Shown here piece by piece: positions 1 to 11,952 of a stretch of 64,000 nucleotides of DNA. A program made the translations under genes and the position numbers. The first letter of the stretch is position 1, and every line of letters starts with the position of its first letter. Origin of the DNA: Allantophomopsis cytisporea (lineage: Eukaryota > Ascomycota > Leotiomycetes > Phacidiales > Phacidiaceae). Location: contig CP103025.1 of assembly GCA_024752435.1 (NCBI GenBank), forward strand, positions 2,683,348 through 2,747,347, written 5' to 3'. Below the pieces are notes generated by a model. That model did not search any database. It was not told the origin of the DNA and saw nothing but the letters and a program-made list of their open reading frames with translations.

Positions 1-468
1 CAACAAGCTGTCAAGGAATGTACAGAGGTAAGAAGATGGTTTGCGAGGAGTTCACACATACCAGCACACCTCAAAGTAAAAGAAGTTCTACAATCTTTTC
101 GTAGATCCTTAAGTACACAAAGCTCCTTGAAATCACGCGAGAACTGTATCATTACACTAAAGTCCAGTGTCTCCTTGTCGATCGGGAATGATCGATACAG
201 TGGTTAAGGCTCTTAAAACTATTGCAGTTTGATGAAGTCCGAATTTAGTTCGATTCTTATTACCGAATACCTTCTGCCACTCGTTGATGAACGTGGTGCT
301 ATCAAGTCTTCGATGCCATCCGGTGAAACTGTCGGAGAAGCTCTTAAACCATCTATATCTTCGGTTGTAGACCAGACCATAACGAAACAGATTGAAAAGT
401 TTTTGAAGCTTGTCACAGCAATGCCCTCTTGGAGCATGTATGTTCATTACCCAGACCAACAAATGTAG
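1..468 (+). other. Possible 3' part of an unrecognised gene, cut by the window edge
   Basis: The first 213 bases are open in frame 1, and the same frame is open again from about 228 to the TAG at 466. TAA stops at about 214 and 223 lie between. A GT..AG interval from about 160 to the CAG at 227 would remove them, giving a two-exon 3' end of about 130 residues rich in Lys, Arg and Ser. I recognise no domain. The splice is inferred, and the pieces could instead be chance open frames. Confidence 0.25.
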
Positions 469-514
469 CTAATAAAAGCAGGAAATAGAGGTGCACTCAA
501 ACAAATGACTTCGT

Positions 515-766
515 ATGGAGGAAACCGAACCCTGCCCAAGTACATCAACCGAAAATGAATGGCAGAGATACTTCTCAAATATGTTTATTTATCTACGGTC
601 TTGGCAGCACAATACAAGAATCTTACAGGCCGAAGGATTTGAGAAACTCTGCGTTCCAGTGGCAATCAATGAGAAAGCATATGATCTAGAGATCAAGCTC
701 TTAGGTGCACGGAGAAGGAGAACATATTGTTTCCATGGTACTTGTAATGATAGAGATGGGGGTTAA
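515..766 (+). CDS. Small hypothetical ORF, 83 aa
   Basis: ATG to TAA open frame with mixed residue composition and a basic RRRR patch near its C-terminus. It may be a further exon of the gene at the window edge, since only about 50 bases separate them. No domain, signal peptide or membrane segment is visible. It is kept only because its composition looks less random than the surrounding shadows. Confidence 0.2.
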   Translation: MEETEPCPSTSTENEWQRYFSNMFIYLRSWQHNTRILQAEGFEKLCVPVAINEKAYDLEIKLLGARRRRTYCFHGTCNDRDGG

Positions 767-2163
767 GGAGTAGATAGGTCGTGTGATTATTGCTTGGAGG
801 GACGCTTTGTACCGACATATATTCGGGAATAGGGGCTTCTCGCCTTAAATTTAATTAACACACTTCTTAGCAATAGCAACTGTTGAGCAATAAAAGATAA
901 TCAAGAGACTGGGTTACACTGAGCAATGTGATGAATGAATCTCATGAAATTCACAGCGCATTACGATACTTGAAGTGTTTTAATCTTTTATACCTTTTTT
1001 GATAAACAGCGATAGCACTTGTGAAGATTAGTATGGTTCTAATATATCAGGAACTAATAGAGATGCCTACAGCTCCATAAAGTGGCCGCCCTGTAGGAGT
1101 TTCATAAAGACAATCTGTCATAATTGCATATCGAATTCTCGAATTTGACACCCATGAGACTTTCACTCCCTTTTCATACGTATGGTATTACCACTTTAAT
1201 TTGAGGATAAGGAGGCTGGTAAGGAGATCGAGTACGTGATATATATGGCGATAAAATCGGGTGATGTAAATGCAAAATGAGATGTGTTGTGTAGCATTTC
1301 AATAGTATATCAAGTACATCAACCATGAAATGCGGGTAGCTTTGGCAGTTTATTTCTAAAGCTAGCAGAGAAAAATCAAAATATACAACTCAATGATTGA
1401 AGGTAGCTGCTAATTTAGGGTGATACAAGGTCGCTTACCGTAGCTGTAGCAGTTCGAGTAGTAAGTTTTAAGTCTTGGCAGATGAGATTTAGACTTAGCT
1501 GTATATTTGTTTTACCTTACAGTTGTAGCATTACTGATAGCCCTTCATTACGCTATATTGAGAGATTTCTTAAAATGATTTGCACAAGGTATAAATGTAG
1601 ATAACCTTTACAATATTCCCAATATTAATATGCCAAGCATGCTTAACACGATTTTGCGTTTTGCGCCTTCTAATTGAGGCAAAAGGATAAAGCACGTGGT
1701 GATAAGCCCTGCTGGCGCCGGTCTCAGTCTTAGGTAAGGTATAGCGCGGAACATGCACGTGACATGTTGGATACAGTGGGCGGGCTATCATCCCCAGATT
1801 TGGAAGAAGCCACCAAACCCCGCCAAACTCCACCAGATCCCACTATTATCCTAAAGTGGTATCCCGTAAACCGACCGTCTCGACTCACGAGACTCCATGA
1901 ACGGCACTATGTGCAAGGAAGATGAGAAAGAAATCTGCTTTAGTCTAGTTGGCTTCGGTCTACTTCGCATCCTTTGAAATTATATAATGGTCATTCTCCT
2001 ACGTATCCTCGGTCATTGTTGTGCCGAATTCATCATATCTACTAATATACATTACACTGCCAATGTTCCCCGATCACTGTGCAGTTCTGCCCATTGAATC
2101 TTTGATTATCGAAGACATTCTCTGATACGATCCCAACCCAGCAAAAAGCATTATTCCAAAGCG
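767..2163. other. Intergenic, 1.4 kb; upstream region of the sugar porter
   Basis: No convincing gene on either strand. The right end holds the likely promoter of the sugar porter, with a TATATAA at 1981-1987 about 180 bases before the ATG and CreA-type sites further up (separate entry). The rest is plain AT-moderate DNA. Confidence 0.5.
1792..1823. promoter_or_regulatory. Two CreA/Mig1-type consensus sites upstream of the sugar porter
   Basis: CCCCAG at 1792-1797 and CCCCGC at 1818-1823 are complements of the SYGGRG core bound by the fungal carbon-catabolite repressor CreA. They lie 26 bases apart (start to start) and about 350 bases before the sugar porter ATG. Paired SYGGRG sites are the usual functional arrangement, so glucose repression of the porter is a reasonable inference. 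Six-base sites also occur by chance. Confidence 0.4.
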
Positions 2164-4021
2164 ATGGATCAAATCAATCGCTGGAATGTCAGTCACATAT
2201 ATACCGGGAGGTCCCTCCTCATTGCGATCAACTGCGTTGCAGGCTTATCGATATTTTTCTTCGGTTATGATCAGGGAATGATGGGCGGAGTCAACAATGC
2301 AGAGGACTACATACATACGATGGGACTTGGCTATATTGATCAAACGACAAAAGACCCAGTTATCACGGACTCTCTCCTTCAAGGAGGAATTGTGTCTGTA
2401 TATTATCTGGGTACATTAGTAGGATGTTTGGTCGGTGGTTGGGCTGGCGATCATTTCGGGAGGATAAAAACGATAGCTCTCGGTGCTTTGTGGGCAATCA
2501 TCGGTGCATGTTTGCAATGCTCGGCCCAGAACCACGTATGGATGATCTGTGCAAGACTTGTCAACGGATGGGGAACCGGAATTTTGAATGCTATCACTCC
2601 TGTGTGGGCTACTGAAACCGCCGAACACACCTCGAGGGGCCAATTCATCGCCATTGAATTCACGTTGAACATTTTTGGTGTAGTCGTGGCATACTGGCTT
2701 GAATTTGGACTTTCATATATTGATGGAGGTCGATCGGAATTCATATGGCGGTTCCCTATTGGCTTCCAAATCATTCCACTATTCGTCCTCATGGTCATCG
2801 TTTGGTGGTTTCCCGAGTCGCCGAGATGGTTAGTGAAGGTTGGCCGAGATGAAGAAGCACGATACATCCTAGGTAGACTTCGAGGTGAGAGCAATGGTCG
2901 GGCCGAGGCAGAATATCTAGATATCAAGGCTAGTGTTGATCTCGAACGCAAGACAGCAACGCAGAATTCCTACATTAGCATGCTCTTTGGCTACAAGAGT
3001 GGAAAGTTACACACCGGTCGGCGCGTTCAACTTGTCATCTGGTTACAAATCATGCAGGAATGGATTGGTATCGCGGGTGTCACTGTTTATGCACCGACTA
3101 TTTTCCGTTTAGCCGGGTTTGATGCTAAGAAATCGCAATGGATTTCTGGTTTGAACAATATCTTCTACATGTTCAGCACCTTGATTTGTGTCTTCACACT
3201 CGACCGTATTGGTCGACGTTGGACGATGTACTGGGGAAGTGTTGGCATGGGTATTGCTATGTTTCTTGCTGGCGGTTTGTCGATCTTGGCTCAAAAACAT
3301 CCAATTGGGAGTGCAGTTGCCACAAGTGCAGGAGCTGGATCCGCCGCATTTGTCTTCATATTTACTTTTGTTTTCGGTGCAACCTGGTTGACTGTACCCT
3401 GGTTATATCCTGCGGAGATCTTTCCTCTAGAAGTTCGTGCGAAGGGGAATGCGTGGGGTGTCGTTGGCTGGAGTATTGGAAATGGATGGTTGGTAAGTTT
3501 AATTGACTTTCTTTCACCTATATTTTATTTTTCATTTTGTAATATCTATCGTTTTTGCATGCACGTATGGTTGAGCAAACTCTCACTGAAGAATCATTGG
3601 TTTCATTGCCAATGCTTTTTCATTCGAGAATATAATATCTCTGATACTCAGATTTTGATCACTGGTTATTTTTTGATACCTTCTCCCTGAACAGTGCTGA
3701 CGGTAATACTAGACTCTCCTTTGCCCTGTCATGTTCTCCGCTATTGGCGCGAACACCTTATTTATATTTGGTGCTTGCAACATTATCACTATTCCAATGG
3801 TATGGGCTTTATATCCAGAATCTAATCAGAGAACACTTGAGGAAATGGACCTTCTATTCGCTGCAGATACTCCGTGGGTCTGGGATGCTGAGAAGAATTT
3901 CAAGAGGCTTAAAGCGGAAAATCCAGATCTTGTGCATGCAGCGCATGAGGGAATAAAGGTTGTGGATGCCGACCTTAAAAAGTCACAGACTGGTGCTCAA
4001 ACCGAATTTATAGAAGGCTAG
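2164..4021 (+). CDS. MFS sugar porter (hexose/monosaccharide transporter-like), 545 aa, two exons
   Basis: Exons 2164-3492 and 3713-4021 join in phase 0 and give 545 residues, the usual sugar-porter length with about 12 membrane segments. Visible family signatures: FFFGYDQG in TM1, GDHFGRIKT (loop 2-3), PESPRWL at the end of TM6, DRIGRR in loop 8-9 and PESNQRTLEEMD in place of the common PETKGRTLEE. The TM7 element reads QEWIGIAGVTVYAPTIF where hexose carriers usually have QQ-x-x-G-x-N, so substrate preference may differ. The 220 nt intron is longer than the others in the window (48-135 nt); its 3' AG at 3711-3712 was chosen because it restores LLCPVMFSAIG. It should act in the plasma membrane as a proton-coupled or facilitative sugar carrier. 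CreA-type sites lie upstream. Confidence 0.88.
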
Positions 4022-4157
4022 CAGATTGTTCCGTTATGTTAGACTTTATTAGAACGTTCAGTTACCATAAATCAACCAGCTTAGCTCCCTTCGTTACATG
4101 AGTTCACCATAGAACTGACATTGCAGACTATCGATGAAATCTTAGTCTTTACTACTA

Positions 4158-4968
4158 CTAATAGATAACAATAGCCTGAGCCTTTTCAAATTCATTATTG
4201 GAAGTGGTCTTTGTTCTAGGTTTAGTGTAGGCTCCAGTGGTGAGCGCAAAATTAAGATCCATAATATTATTGATGTCCTCCGCTTGCTCTTCAGCTCCTA
4301 TCAATTTCGGCAATCCTGCTTCTTGAAATTCAACAGATCCATTCCAAACAATACTTGCCGTCTCAAAGTACTTTGGATATGCATTCGAATAAGCCCAGTC
4401 AATGAGGCATAAGTTTCCATTCTCCTCCACAATCATATTCCGTGTCTGAAGGTCTAAGTGGCATATGACAAATTCGTTAAAGCGACCTGTAAACGGCCCA
4501 GCTGGCAATCCACGAGTATGCCGCCCAAAGTCATGACAAACTTGGAGCCGATCATTGAACCAGTCCTCGATGTCTTTGGTCGAGGTGAATGGACCGGCGC
4601 CGTACCATGTAAAAAGGGGGCCTTCTGAGAGTCCACCGCCAATAGGACCAGGAGACTCTATCGGAATAGCTCGTAACTGTTCAACATATTCGCTGATCTA
4701 GCACAAAATGCTTTGACGAGCTTCGTGTTCGAGGTAAGGCCATATAGTTGACAACTCTTGTCTCTGGATGAATTTCATCAAAAGGTAGCATTCCTTACTG
4801 TGATGAAACTCATCCACATCATCAGACTCCCATACATCGAAGACTGCTGGTACTCTGACATTTGTTTTTTTCCGCAACAAACTTCGTTCGTGCCTCAGAA
4901 AAAATGAGTCCAGAAAAGCTATGTTTGATAATAGCTAATTTATTTTGATTACGATATGTTCGCTGCAT
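4158..4968 (-). pseudogene. Aminoglycoside-phosphotransferase-like (APH family) pseudogene
   Basis: The protein reads as an APH/choline-kinase-fold phosphotransferase. The Brenner-type catalytic loop CHLDLQTRN is followed by LIDWAYS, the DFG-equivalent. Two lesions break it. From the ATG at 4968 the frame runs to a run of seven A residues near 4870, where a frameshift is needed to continue into NVRVPAVFDVWESDD. An in-frame TAG at 4700-4698 then splits SILC from ISEYVEQLRAIP, where Gln (CAG) would be natural. CAG to TAG is a CpA to TpA change. The remaining frame is clean to the stop at 4158. Members of this fungal family are common, and their substrates are mostly unknown. Two independent lesions argue for a dead gene; a single sequencing error in the A-run could explain only the first. 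Confidence 0.7.
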
Positions 4969-5024
4969 AGTGCAGAGGAATAATTTCACTGAAAAATATC
5001 ACGTTGCTAATCAAGAAAGTCTCT

Positions 5025-6243
5025 CTAAAAAACTACACATTCTGACTGAGAGCTCCCTGAATTATCTGCAGTGTCTAACTCCATGGTTCCTGATGAGTAG
5101 CGAGCGCGTTCGTTGACGTTGTAGTTGCGATCATCGAACTTGTTATTTCTTATGTCGGAACCAATAAAATCATGTTCCGTACCATTAATCCTTCTCTTCT
5201 TCTCAGAATTCCCATACAGCCGATCGAATTCATTACTATTGATTGCTGACACCTTTTTCTTGTATTTGAGTGAGATCCCCTTGGCTGACAACATATGATT
5301 CTCCTCGGCATATTTGTCCCATGCAGCGATCACATTCTTGAGGTCATAACTGTTGACCGAAACCACAGCATTTTCACCAAGGTCCTTCTTGACATGACGG
5401 GTGAATCTCAACAATCCGAAGTGTCGAGGTTCTTGACCTTTGCGTATGTATTAAGCATCTTCGCTCAATCACGCTTCAAAGCTTGAACATCCTTTTCTTC
5501 TCCATCATCCATCGAAAAGACCTCCGTAAACAATTCCCCTGGAGTTTTTATGGAACCATTATGATGATGGCCATTGAGCGTGATCTGTATAGTCTCACTA
5601 CGCTACTCCGGAAGTGTTTTTCCCAAACGTAGAGCACGGAAATAATCAACCGTGTAACGGAAGAATTGGAGGTGTAATCCCATGAAATCCTCCTTGAGAG
5701 AACTCAAGGACGCTTGTATCGTAAGGCATGATCCTAATATATCATCCTTCAGGGAAGTCAAGGAAATTTGTGTTATTGTAGAATACAAGCTAATATCATC
5801 CTTGAGAGAACTCGAGGAGATTTTTGTCATCGCAGAAGCCCAAAGGGATCGTAGAACTTCTCCTGACTTGATATATATAAATATATAAAGTAAGAATCCG
5901 TATTTCATCTTACCTCAGTTCGATCCTTGATTGACAACTTGTTGAAGTAGTAGTCCAGTACTAACTCGATCTTCTTCGGCATCTTCGAGCAATTTCTGTG
6001 TCTTGCCAAGGTTGTTCCGAGATTAATATACAGATCTTTAACGATAGCCAGAAAAGTTGTAATCTTTGCAATTGTGATTGGTTCCTTCAACTCGACATTT
6101 TCAAGGGATTGCAGCTGATCGGTTATACAATCGAAGATTTCCACGGAACTTTCGAGTCTATGAAGAAAAGTAGAAGCTATGATGAAACCGAGGATTGACA
6201 ACGGTACGTTGCTAATATCGTCAGTCACCTTTAGTTCGTACAT
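5025..6243 (-). pseudogene. Broken Goodbye-domain protein (fungal NLR/STAND N-terminus type)
   Basis: From the ATG at 6243 the protein contains VPLSILGFIIASTFL and SVEIFDCITDQLQSLE, matching the core of the fungal STAND N-terminal Goodbye domain. A 47 nt intron (5913-5867, GTAAGA..CAAG) links it in phase to three 18-residue SLKDD repeats. The frame then meets TAG at 5605-5603, TGA at 5467-5465 (where Trp is likely, in KRD-W-AKML) and a frameshift near 5410. It continues as a Lys/Asn-rich C-terminal segment that I do not recognise, ending at 5025. No NACHT P-loop or repeat domain follows, so even before decay this was a short Goodbye protein or a fusion. The Goodbye assignment rests on pattern memory and needs a profile search. 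Confidence 0.5.
5691..5852 (-). repeat. Three tandem 54-bp repeats inside the Goodbye-type pseudogene
   Basis: On the + strand the units start with TCCTTGAG/TCCTTCAG at 5691, 5745 and 5799, exactly 54 bases apart. On the - strand they encode 18-residue units beginning SLKDDI or SLKEDF. The period is a multiple of three, so the repeats were coding when they expanded. The third copy is degenerate at its far end. Confidence 0.7.
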
Positions 6244-8630
6244 GTGAATAAGCGTATTGAAGTATCAATCGATTCACTGGTATTCCCAAATATTGTTGAG
6301 ACAGCACTCTTGAAAGATTGTAAAGTGTTGGAAGTAGATTGTATTATTAGCTATCACTTAATTGCGAATCTAACTCTCCCCATATCTAGAGATTGCTTCG
6401 CTCTTCTCCAGAATCCGCAACTCCTATACGAGTGATACACTAGTTACTAGCATTTTATGTTCAACCAACATCAATGGGATCGCAAATGAAGATGCCGAGG
6501 CAAAGATCGACTGGGATGCTAATATCGTTATCCAAATCAATCAAAGCAGCTTTTGAAGCGGCCTCGCAGGCGATCACCTACGTTCCAAGCCGTCAGCCAT
6601 CGAAAAATATGCAGCGATGTAGTCAAGGTGGAGGAGTTCACTAACTTTGGTTTCCCCTTGGATAGGAATGGCGTCAATGAAATTTGCAATGAAGGCAAGT
6701 AAGGCGAATGCAGAGAACAATCAGGAATCCACCTCCAAATGAGATTCGCAAGGGGATTCGATAATGAGTGAGGTCTATTGGGGATAGAATGAATGTTGAC
6801 GAATGAGGTGGAGGTTATTGATACCAATGAGAGAGTTATAATAATATGTCACCATTGATAAAGGAACCACGTCTAATAAGTTGTTCCTTTTAGCCAGTAC
6901 CTTCCATTCTCAGAAGGGGCATTTCGTAGGAGGCATTCAAACCTTTCCAAAAGAGAGTACCCAGAGAACCTCGCAACAAATCCCTGATGTATCGATCGGG
7001 GTTTCCTAACTCTTTGCGCCAGCCTCACAAGCAGCCTCACAAGTTGGAGCAGCGCAGGAGTAGCATGTGAATGTAGATCTTTTCTTCCTCTAGAACATGA
7101 TCATCGCCACTTAAACTTGAGACGTCCAGGATCCACTATATGACAGCGGATCTACGGCGTTCAATGATATTCAATTGTATTCTCGAAGTGATCTAAGGTT
7201 TACAGTGGATAGCTAGTATGCCAGCCGTCTTTTGGAGAATTGTGTCCGATGTTCAACTGCTTCTCCGGCTCGTGCGACTGAGTTGACACGGCTCGGCTAT
7301 CGTCACACGTCAGCAAGCACCTATTTAGCAGGGGTTTGAGGCTCCAGTTCATGCGGCGAACTACACTATCGAAGGCTATTCCAACTACCTAGCTATCCTT
7401 GCTAAGCACGTGCTCAGGTATCAAAGGTAAGATAGCTTGTGTAGTAAGTCCCTACTGCTATTTTGCCTACAGGTAGGTGCAAAGGTAATGTAGGTAGGTA
7501 TAGATGAATATTACACTAACACCACAACTTAGCTCATTCAAGCAACGGCGGGTACCTGTTCATGGTAAGCAGTTATGCAGGGATATTGACGGAGAAAATA
7601 ATGAGCTTGGATCTTAAACCTGTTAATCATCATAAGACTAAGATTGAGACGAACGAATGATGTTACCCATCTAGCTGTCGTTCGTTGAGCTATCTCGTAG
7701 GAGGCTCGATAGTGTTATTATGATCTTGGAAAAGATGCTAAACCAACGCATCGTGAGAACCTGGTATGTACATGTATGTGGACGGATGGGTCCAGTGAAT
7801 CGGTCAAGCGGGTAGGTGCAGCGGGCAATGGTGATCGATCCGATCAGATAGAACCCTCAGATAGATCACCGAGATCGCGTTCATTCAAAACCCCATCAAG
7901 GCCTCTCCCGACACACGAACTAAGTAAGTAGCATCTGTGACATCGAGCTGAAAGCCACTGCTAGTTGATGATAGTCTGCACAAGACTGTTTCTAGTTGCT
8001 TGTATGTCTAGCTTCTTCCCGACATTGACATGTCTGACTAAACAATTGGCATCGGAAAGTTCGAAAGATCCTAGCTATAAGTAGAGAAGGCTAACCAAGC
8101 GGCAGTGGCTTTGTCCGCCTTACTAACTTCAGCTTCCGGCAGACATCGTCGAGAATGACCCAGTAGCTAGCAGGACATGGAGAAGAATTGTGTCATCATC
8201 TTTTGTTGTTCTTGTATTGGTTATCACCGCGCGACGGAAAAAATTGATATGCATTTCGAAAAATGAAATTTTCATGATTTCAATAGATCGTCGTGTTTGT
8301 ATATCGGCTCCGGGTAGATTTAGTCATTACCGATGCCTACTGGTCTTACTTTTTGAAGGAATAATAAATAATCACTAGTTTTGAGTACATCCGTCGATGA
8401 CAGTATTCCAGCTCGATATGCTACCTGAGAATCAAATCTCAGTAGAGTTTACAAGGAGTTATGTGAGTAGTACTCGTGCTTCAACACTATCTGGAAGTTC
8501 AAAGCAAAGCTACATGACGTTCAACAAAATGAAGCTACTTATGTTATTCCATTCGAAAACTTGGAAGACAGAAATCGTAATTATTGAGATAATGACTTTG
8601 ATGGCATGAAATTCGCCCAAACCCTGCTCC
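6244..8630. other. Intergenic, 2.4 kb, no supported gene
   Basis: Short open frames exist (6244-6435 +, 6537-6827 -, 8190-8378 +, 8397-8609 +), but none has a recognisable motif or a continuing neighbour frame. Around 7380-7500 there is a run of TAGGTAGGT/GTAGGTAGG-type short repeats. The region may be old decayed sequence. Confidence 0.4.
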
Positions 8631-10055
8631 TCAATTGCTTCTCCACTCTGCAAACTCATTAAAGTTCTTATCTTCCTTCAGATGCTGCATATGTTCTCGC
8701 TGTAATCCAAGACAAATTTCTAAACCACCAGCACCAAGGTTGGTCACATCATCAGCGGGAATGCGAGGGAATATAACGAAGACGCCATCGGTCTTAAGTC
8801 TTCGCCAGCGGAGTCTTCTACACTTCCCACCAAGAGTATCTCCCCAATTCAGGGAATAATATGGCTGTCTGGACCAAGAAGAACAAGCGACATTTCTTTG
8901 AAAAGATGAGTAGCCGCCAGGTGCAAGTCGTCCAATATCGGAGACGTTTTTGATCATCTGTACTATATCTTTGACCATAGCATGATCGATATCTCCGACA
9001 GATTGGCGTATAATAAGTGCTATATCCCCAAGTCGAGAAGGATAGGAACTTATCAGATCTTCAAAGGTGCTGGCGGCTTTCGAGACCAGAACAACGTTTC
9101 CTGTGAATTCTGGAGACATTGATGGTGAGAGCCGACTGCGTCCATTGACCGTCATGTTGAACATCGATGGAGATTTAGAGCTGGATCCACCGGCCACACG
9201 TGCTGATGTTATGCTACACCATAGTAGCGCACACAAAGCATCGTTGGTAGAGATCCATGCGGTGTTAGGTGTGCTTTCATCCTCAAAGTCCATGTCCGCT
9301 TTTTGGGAAGGCATGCTGCTTTTTGTTGCCAATACTTTCAGGCGTTGTAAGGCGTCGTCGGAGAAGAAGAGGAGAGCTGTATCAACCACATCTGAGGACT
9401 CAGTAATATATTCCGAAGTGGCTGGCAAGTCCGTAGATCCAATCACTGGTGATAGTTTATACTCCGGATGATCTTCCAGTCGTCCAGCACCCTCGCCCTC
9501 CAGCAAAGCTGAGCGATCAACCCAGTCATTGGTTACCAAGTCATATCCGTTATCCCCATGACAAAACGTCGACCAGAGTTTCATCAAATGGAAGATGCCC
9601 GCCTCGTCCATTACGCAATGATGAACTCCACAAACCAGCACAAAACCGCCTTTGATGATATTCACTTGCGATAGGAGGACTTGAGTACGATTTCCCAAGA
9701 AATCTGGAAGAGCATCTGCACCAACAGCATCCGTGGGGAACTCTCTGGCCCGTATGGTTTCGTAGTCATATATATCACTCAGGTCCTTCACTGAAAGAAG
9801 ATCATCAACGCTGAAGTATGGAGCTTGAACCGCAAGTGAACCTTTCTGGCAGCTTCGTCCCTTCAATTGGTCCACAGATCCGGCGATGAGTGGGAATGCA
9901 GTTATTGTTTGCATCAGTCCATCCCGAAGTGTCTCGATGATTATTTTGGGATCAGCTTTGGAGGAGAAGTAGAGGAGTTTGGGAACATGGGCGCGAGGTG
10001 ATAAATGGTCGAGGACGGAGAGTGGGTAGGTTTTAGGTCCTTCTTCGTTACACAT
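8631..10055 (-). CDS. BAHD/trichothecene-acetyltransferase-like acyltransferase, 474 aa
   Basis: Single-exon protein of 474 residues starting at the ATG at 10055. Upstream codons in frame have no ATG before a stop, and the fungal family usually begins close to the YPLSVLDHLSPR element seen here at residues 9-20. The transferase-family active-site motif HHCVMD (HxxxD) is present in the middle. The C-terminal structural motif, usually DFGWG, appears as LNWGDTLGG followed by KCRRLRW. Such enzymes move acyl groups from CoA thioesters onto hydroxyls or amines and often decorate secondary metabolites. No polyketide or peptide synthase is nearby; only a truncated P450 lies 2 kb away. The altered DFGWG motif may affect activity. 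Family assignment is firm; the substrate is unknown. Confidence 0.8.
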   Translation of the reverse strand: MCNEEGPKTYPLSVLDHLSPRAHVPKLLYFSSKADPKIIIETLRDGLMQTITAFPLIAGSVDQLKGRSCQKGSLAVQAPYFSVDDLLSVKDLSDIYDYETIRAREFPTDAVGADALPDFLGNRTQVLLSQVNIIKGGFVLVCGVHHCVMDEAGIFHLMKLWSTFCHGDNGYDLVTNDWVDRSALLEGEGAGRLEDHPEYKLSPVIGSTDLPATSEYITESSDVVDTALLFFSDDALQRLKVLATKSSMPSQKADMDFEDESTPNTAWISTNDALCALLWCSITSARVAGGSSSKSPSMFNMTVNGRSRLSPSMSPEFTGNVVLVSKAASTFEDLISSYPSRLGDIALIIRQSVGDIDHAMVKDIVQMIKNVSDIGRLAPGGYSSFQRNVACSSWSRQPYYSLNWGDTLGGKCRRLRWRRLKTDGVFVIFPRIPADDVTNLGAGGLEICLGLQREHMQHLKEDKNFNEFAEWRSN

Positions 10056-10142
10056 CTCTATGTCTCTTTGACTAATTCGAGGATCACGAGTTGTTGGTTG
10101 ATGCGTAAATATATTTGTAAAAGCTGGTACATTGGACTTCAA

Positions 10143-11952
10143 GATAGATCAGAAATAGGGCAGGAGATGCAAACAACACACCACTTTTTCGACCGAACCA
10201 CATCAGGAATCGGAATATCCTTGTTCCGTCAACGTCTACAGAACCATTGCTAGCGTGTATACAGGTTATAATTGAACAGCTCTATTAGAGCCGCGATTTC
10301 AACCACTTCTTCGCGTGTCTGGCTCCCGGACAGCTATACGAATTTCTTTCGAACCTCTTTATCGAATCCCGTTTCGAAATGACCGCTAACAGCCTATAGA
10401 ACCATACCAACCCGACGAAGAAGATAGGGACTTCATAGATTCTCTAACGACGACGTGGAGATCCTAGCCCTGGCCTTGCCGCCCGATAGCGAACGCTTCG
10501 GCTCTATGGACAAACTGATACAGTCCGTTAGCCGCTATGCCTCCCTATATAAATTCGTTATCTCAATTGAGAGTAGTAAACAGAGATAGGGCCGGAAGGT
10601 CTTTATCTCCTATATATACTCAAGGAGATATTGGTAGCAGCAGATGAAGCCTATAGAGTTCCCTCGGGCATTGCTATCGTCTTTTAAAACGAACTGCTTT
10701 TGAAAAGTAGTTGAGTGAGCAGGGGAGGATAAAATAGGCTAGTTTAAAGCAGTGAATTAATACGTAATACACTTATTATAATTGTAAAGGAAGTCACCTA
10801 CCCTGCTGTTATCCGGTGACTCGCACGTAATCTACATGCCTTAGGCATTCTAATGCATATAATCTGGTACTGCTTCGAGGTCTGTCGGAGTACATCAAAC
10901 AACTCATTGCAGAATTTAGAGTTGCCCAAGCCACTAGTCGACGCCATTGATATTGTGTATTTGCCCTGAATATTACTCTAGTTATTACATCGTAGGTGTA
11001 GCGACAGCAACAGCGGCAGTGGAGGTGGTGGCGACAGCGACGACGTGGGTGAGCTGCGAATAGCTTCACCGGTGTGTACAGCGACGGCAGTCCCCGGTGA
11101 GAACGGTCTATTAAGAATGTTAGCAGGGTATATTATTCTTTACAAGAGAGATGTAGGGTGAAAGGCATTTTTGCCTATGAATTTATTTGCTATATCCACG
11201 AAGAGTCCAAGCAGAATGAATGGTTCGAGGGTGAGGGTGACACGAGCTCAAGTTAGTAGAAATCAAAAAGTCGAAGATCCGGTGTATGTGTTAGGTACTT
11301 TCCCGCCGTATCGCCTCGGCCCAACGGACGAATAATCGCGTGTTCATGTTCCAAGCCAAACCCAGGCTACAAGGATTTTTGTTCTTTTTTTCCTCCTCCT
11401 AGAAAGGCTCCACGCGCTCAACGGGATACTCATAGACTTTTCACCACCTAATCCAGAAAAATGAAAGAACATAAAGTCTCATCACATGAATTTTGTATAG
11501 TGAAGTTTATCGCGATCACGGAAAGGGTCCTTCAACGCAGATCCTTGCGCGGTACGATATTAGTAGATTTTTGCAAAACAATCCCTGAACTACTGCACAA
11601 AACAAATAGAGCGGAACATATAGATAGCTTGATTTCGTGTAACTATTTCACACACCATGCTTACACGGTACTGAAAATCTTACTCGGGCGACACAAGATG
11701 TACTACATTATTAGATCGCAATGACTTCATAGTGGGTTGTGAGTGTTGATCTCAACCTGAAACCTATCCTCACGCAGTTCAATTTGTTGCGAATGACTTT
11801 GTCAAATTTCGACTTCCATCTGTGGCAATCTCACTGTTCTCACTCTGACGTCTTTTGCTTAGCTTATTGTCCCTTCTTTTGGTCCTCTCATGTTACTATT
11901 TTGTAAAAGTTCACTATTTGATAGCCGTACCAGAATCTCGCAGAATGTTATC
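10143..11952. other. Intergenic, 1.8 kb, with a possible transposase scrap
   Basis: Apart from the weak Mutator-like fragment listed separately, I see no gene. The 87-codon frame at 11461-11724 has no recognisable feature. At 10990-11065 there is a patch of GGTGGCGACAGC-type trinucleotide-rich sequence. Confidence 0.35.
10443..10705 (+). pseudogene. Possible remnant of a FAR1/MULE-type transposase N-terminus
   Basis: In one frame the sequence reads LPPDSERFGSMDKLIQSV, later SIESSKQR, then a TAG, then GRKVFISYIYSRRY. The spacing resembles the N-terminal FAR1-like DNA-binding part of fungal Mutator-like (Hop-type) transposases, which typically read FxSxxxLxxAVxxxA followed by K-x-Y-x-C-D-R-G-G. 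It is short and broken, so this is a suggestion only. Confidence 0.2.

Noticed and set aside
10056..10142. Upstream TTG start for the acyltransferase, giving 503 aa
   Set aside because: No ATG exists in frame upstream; the ATG at 10055 sits where the family usually begins.
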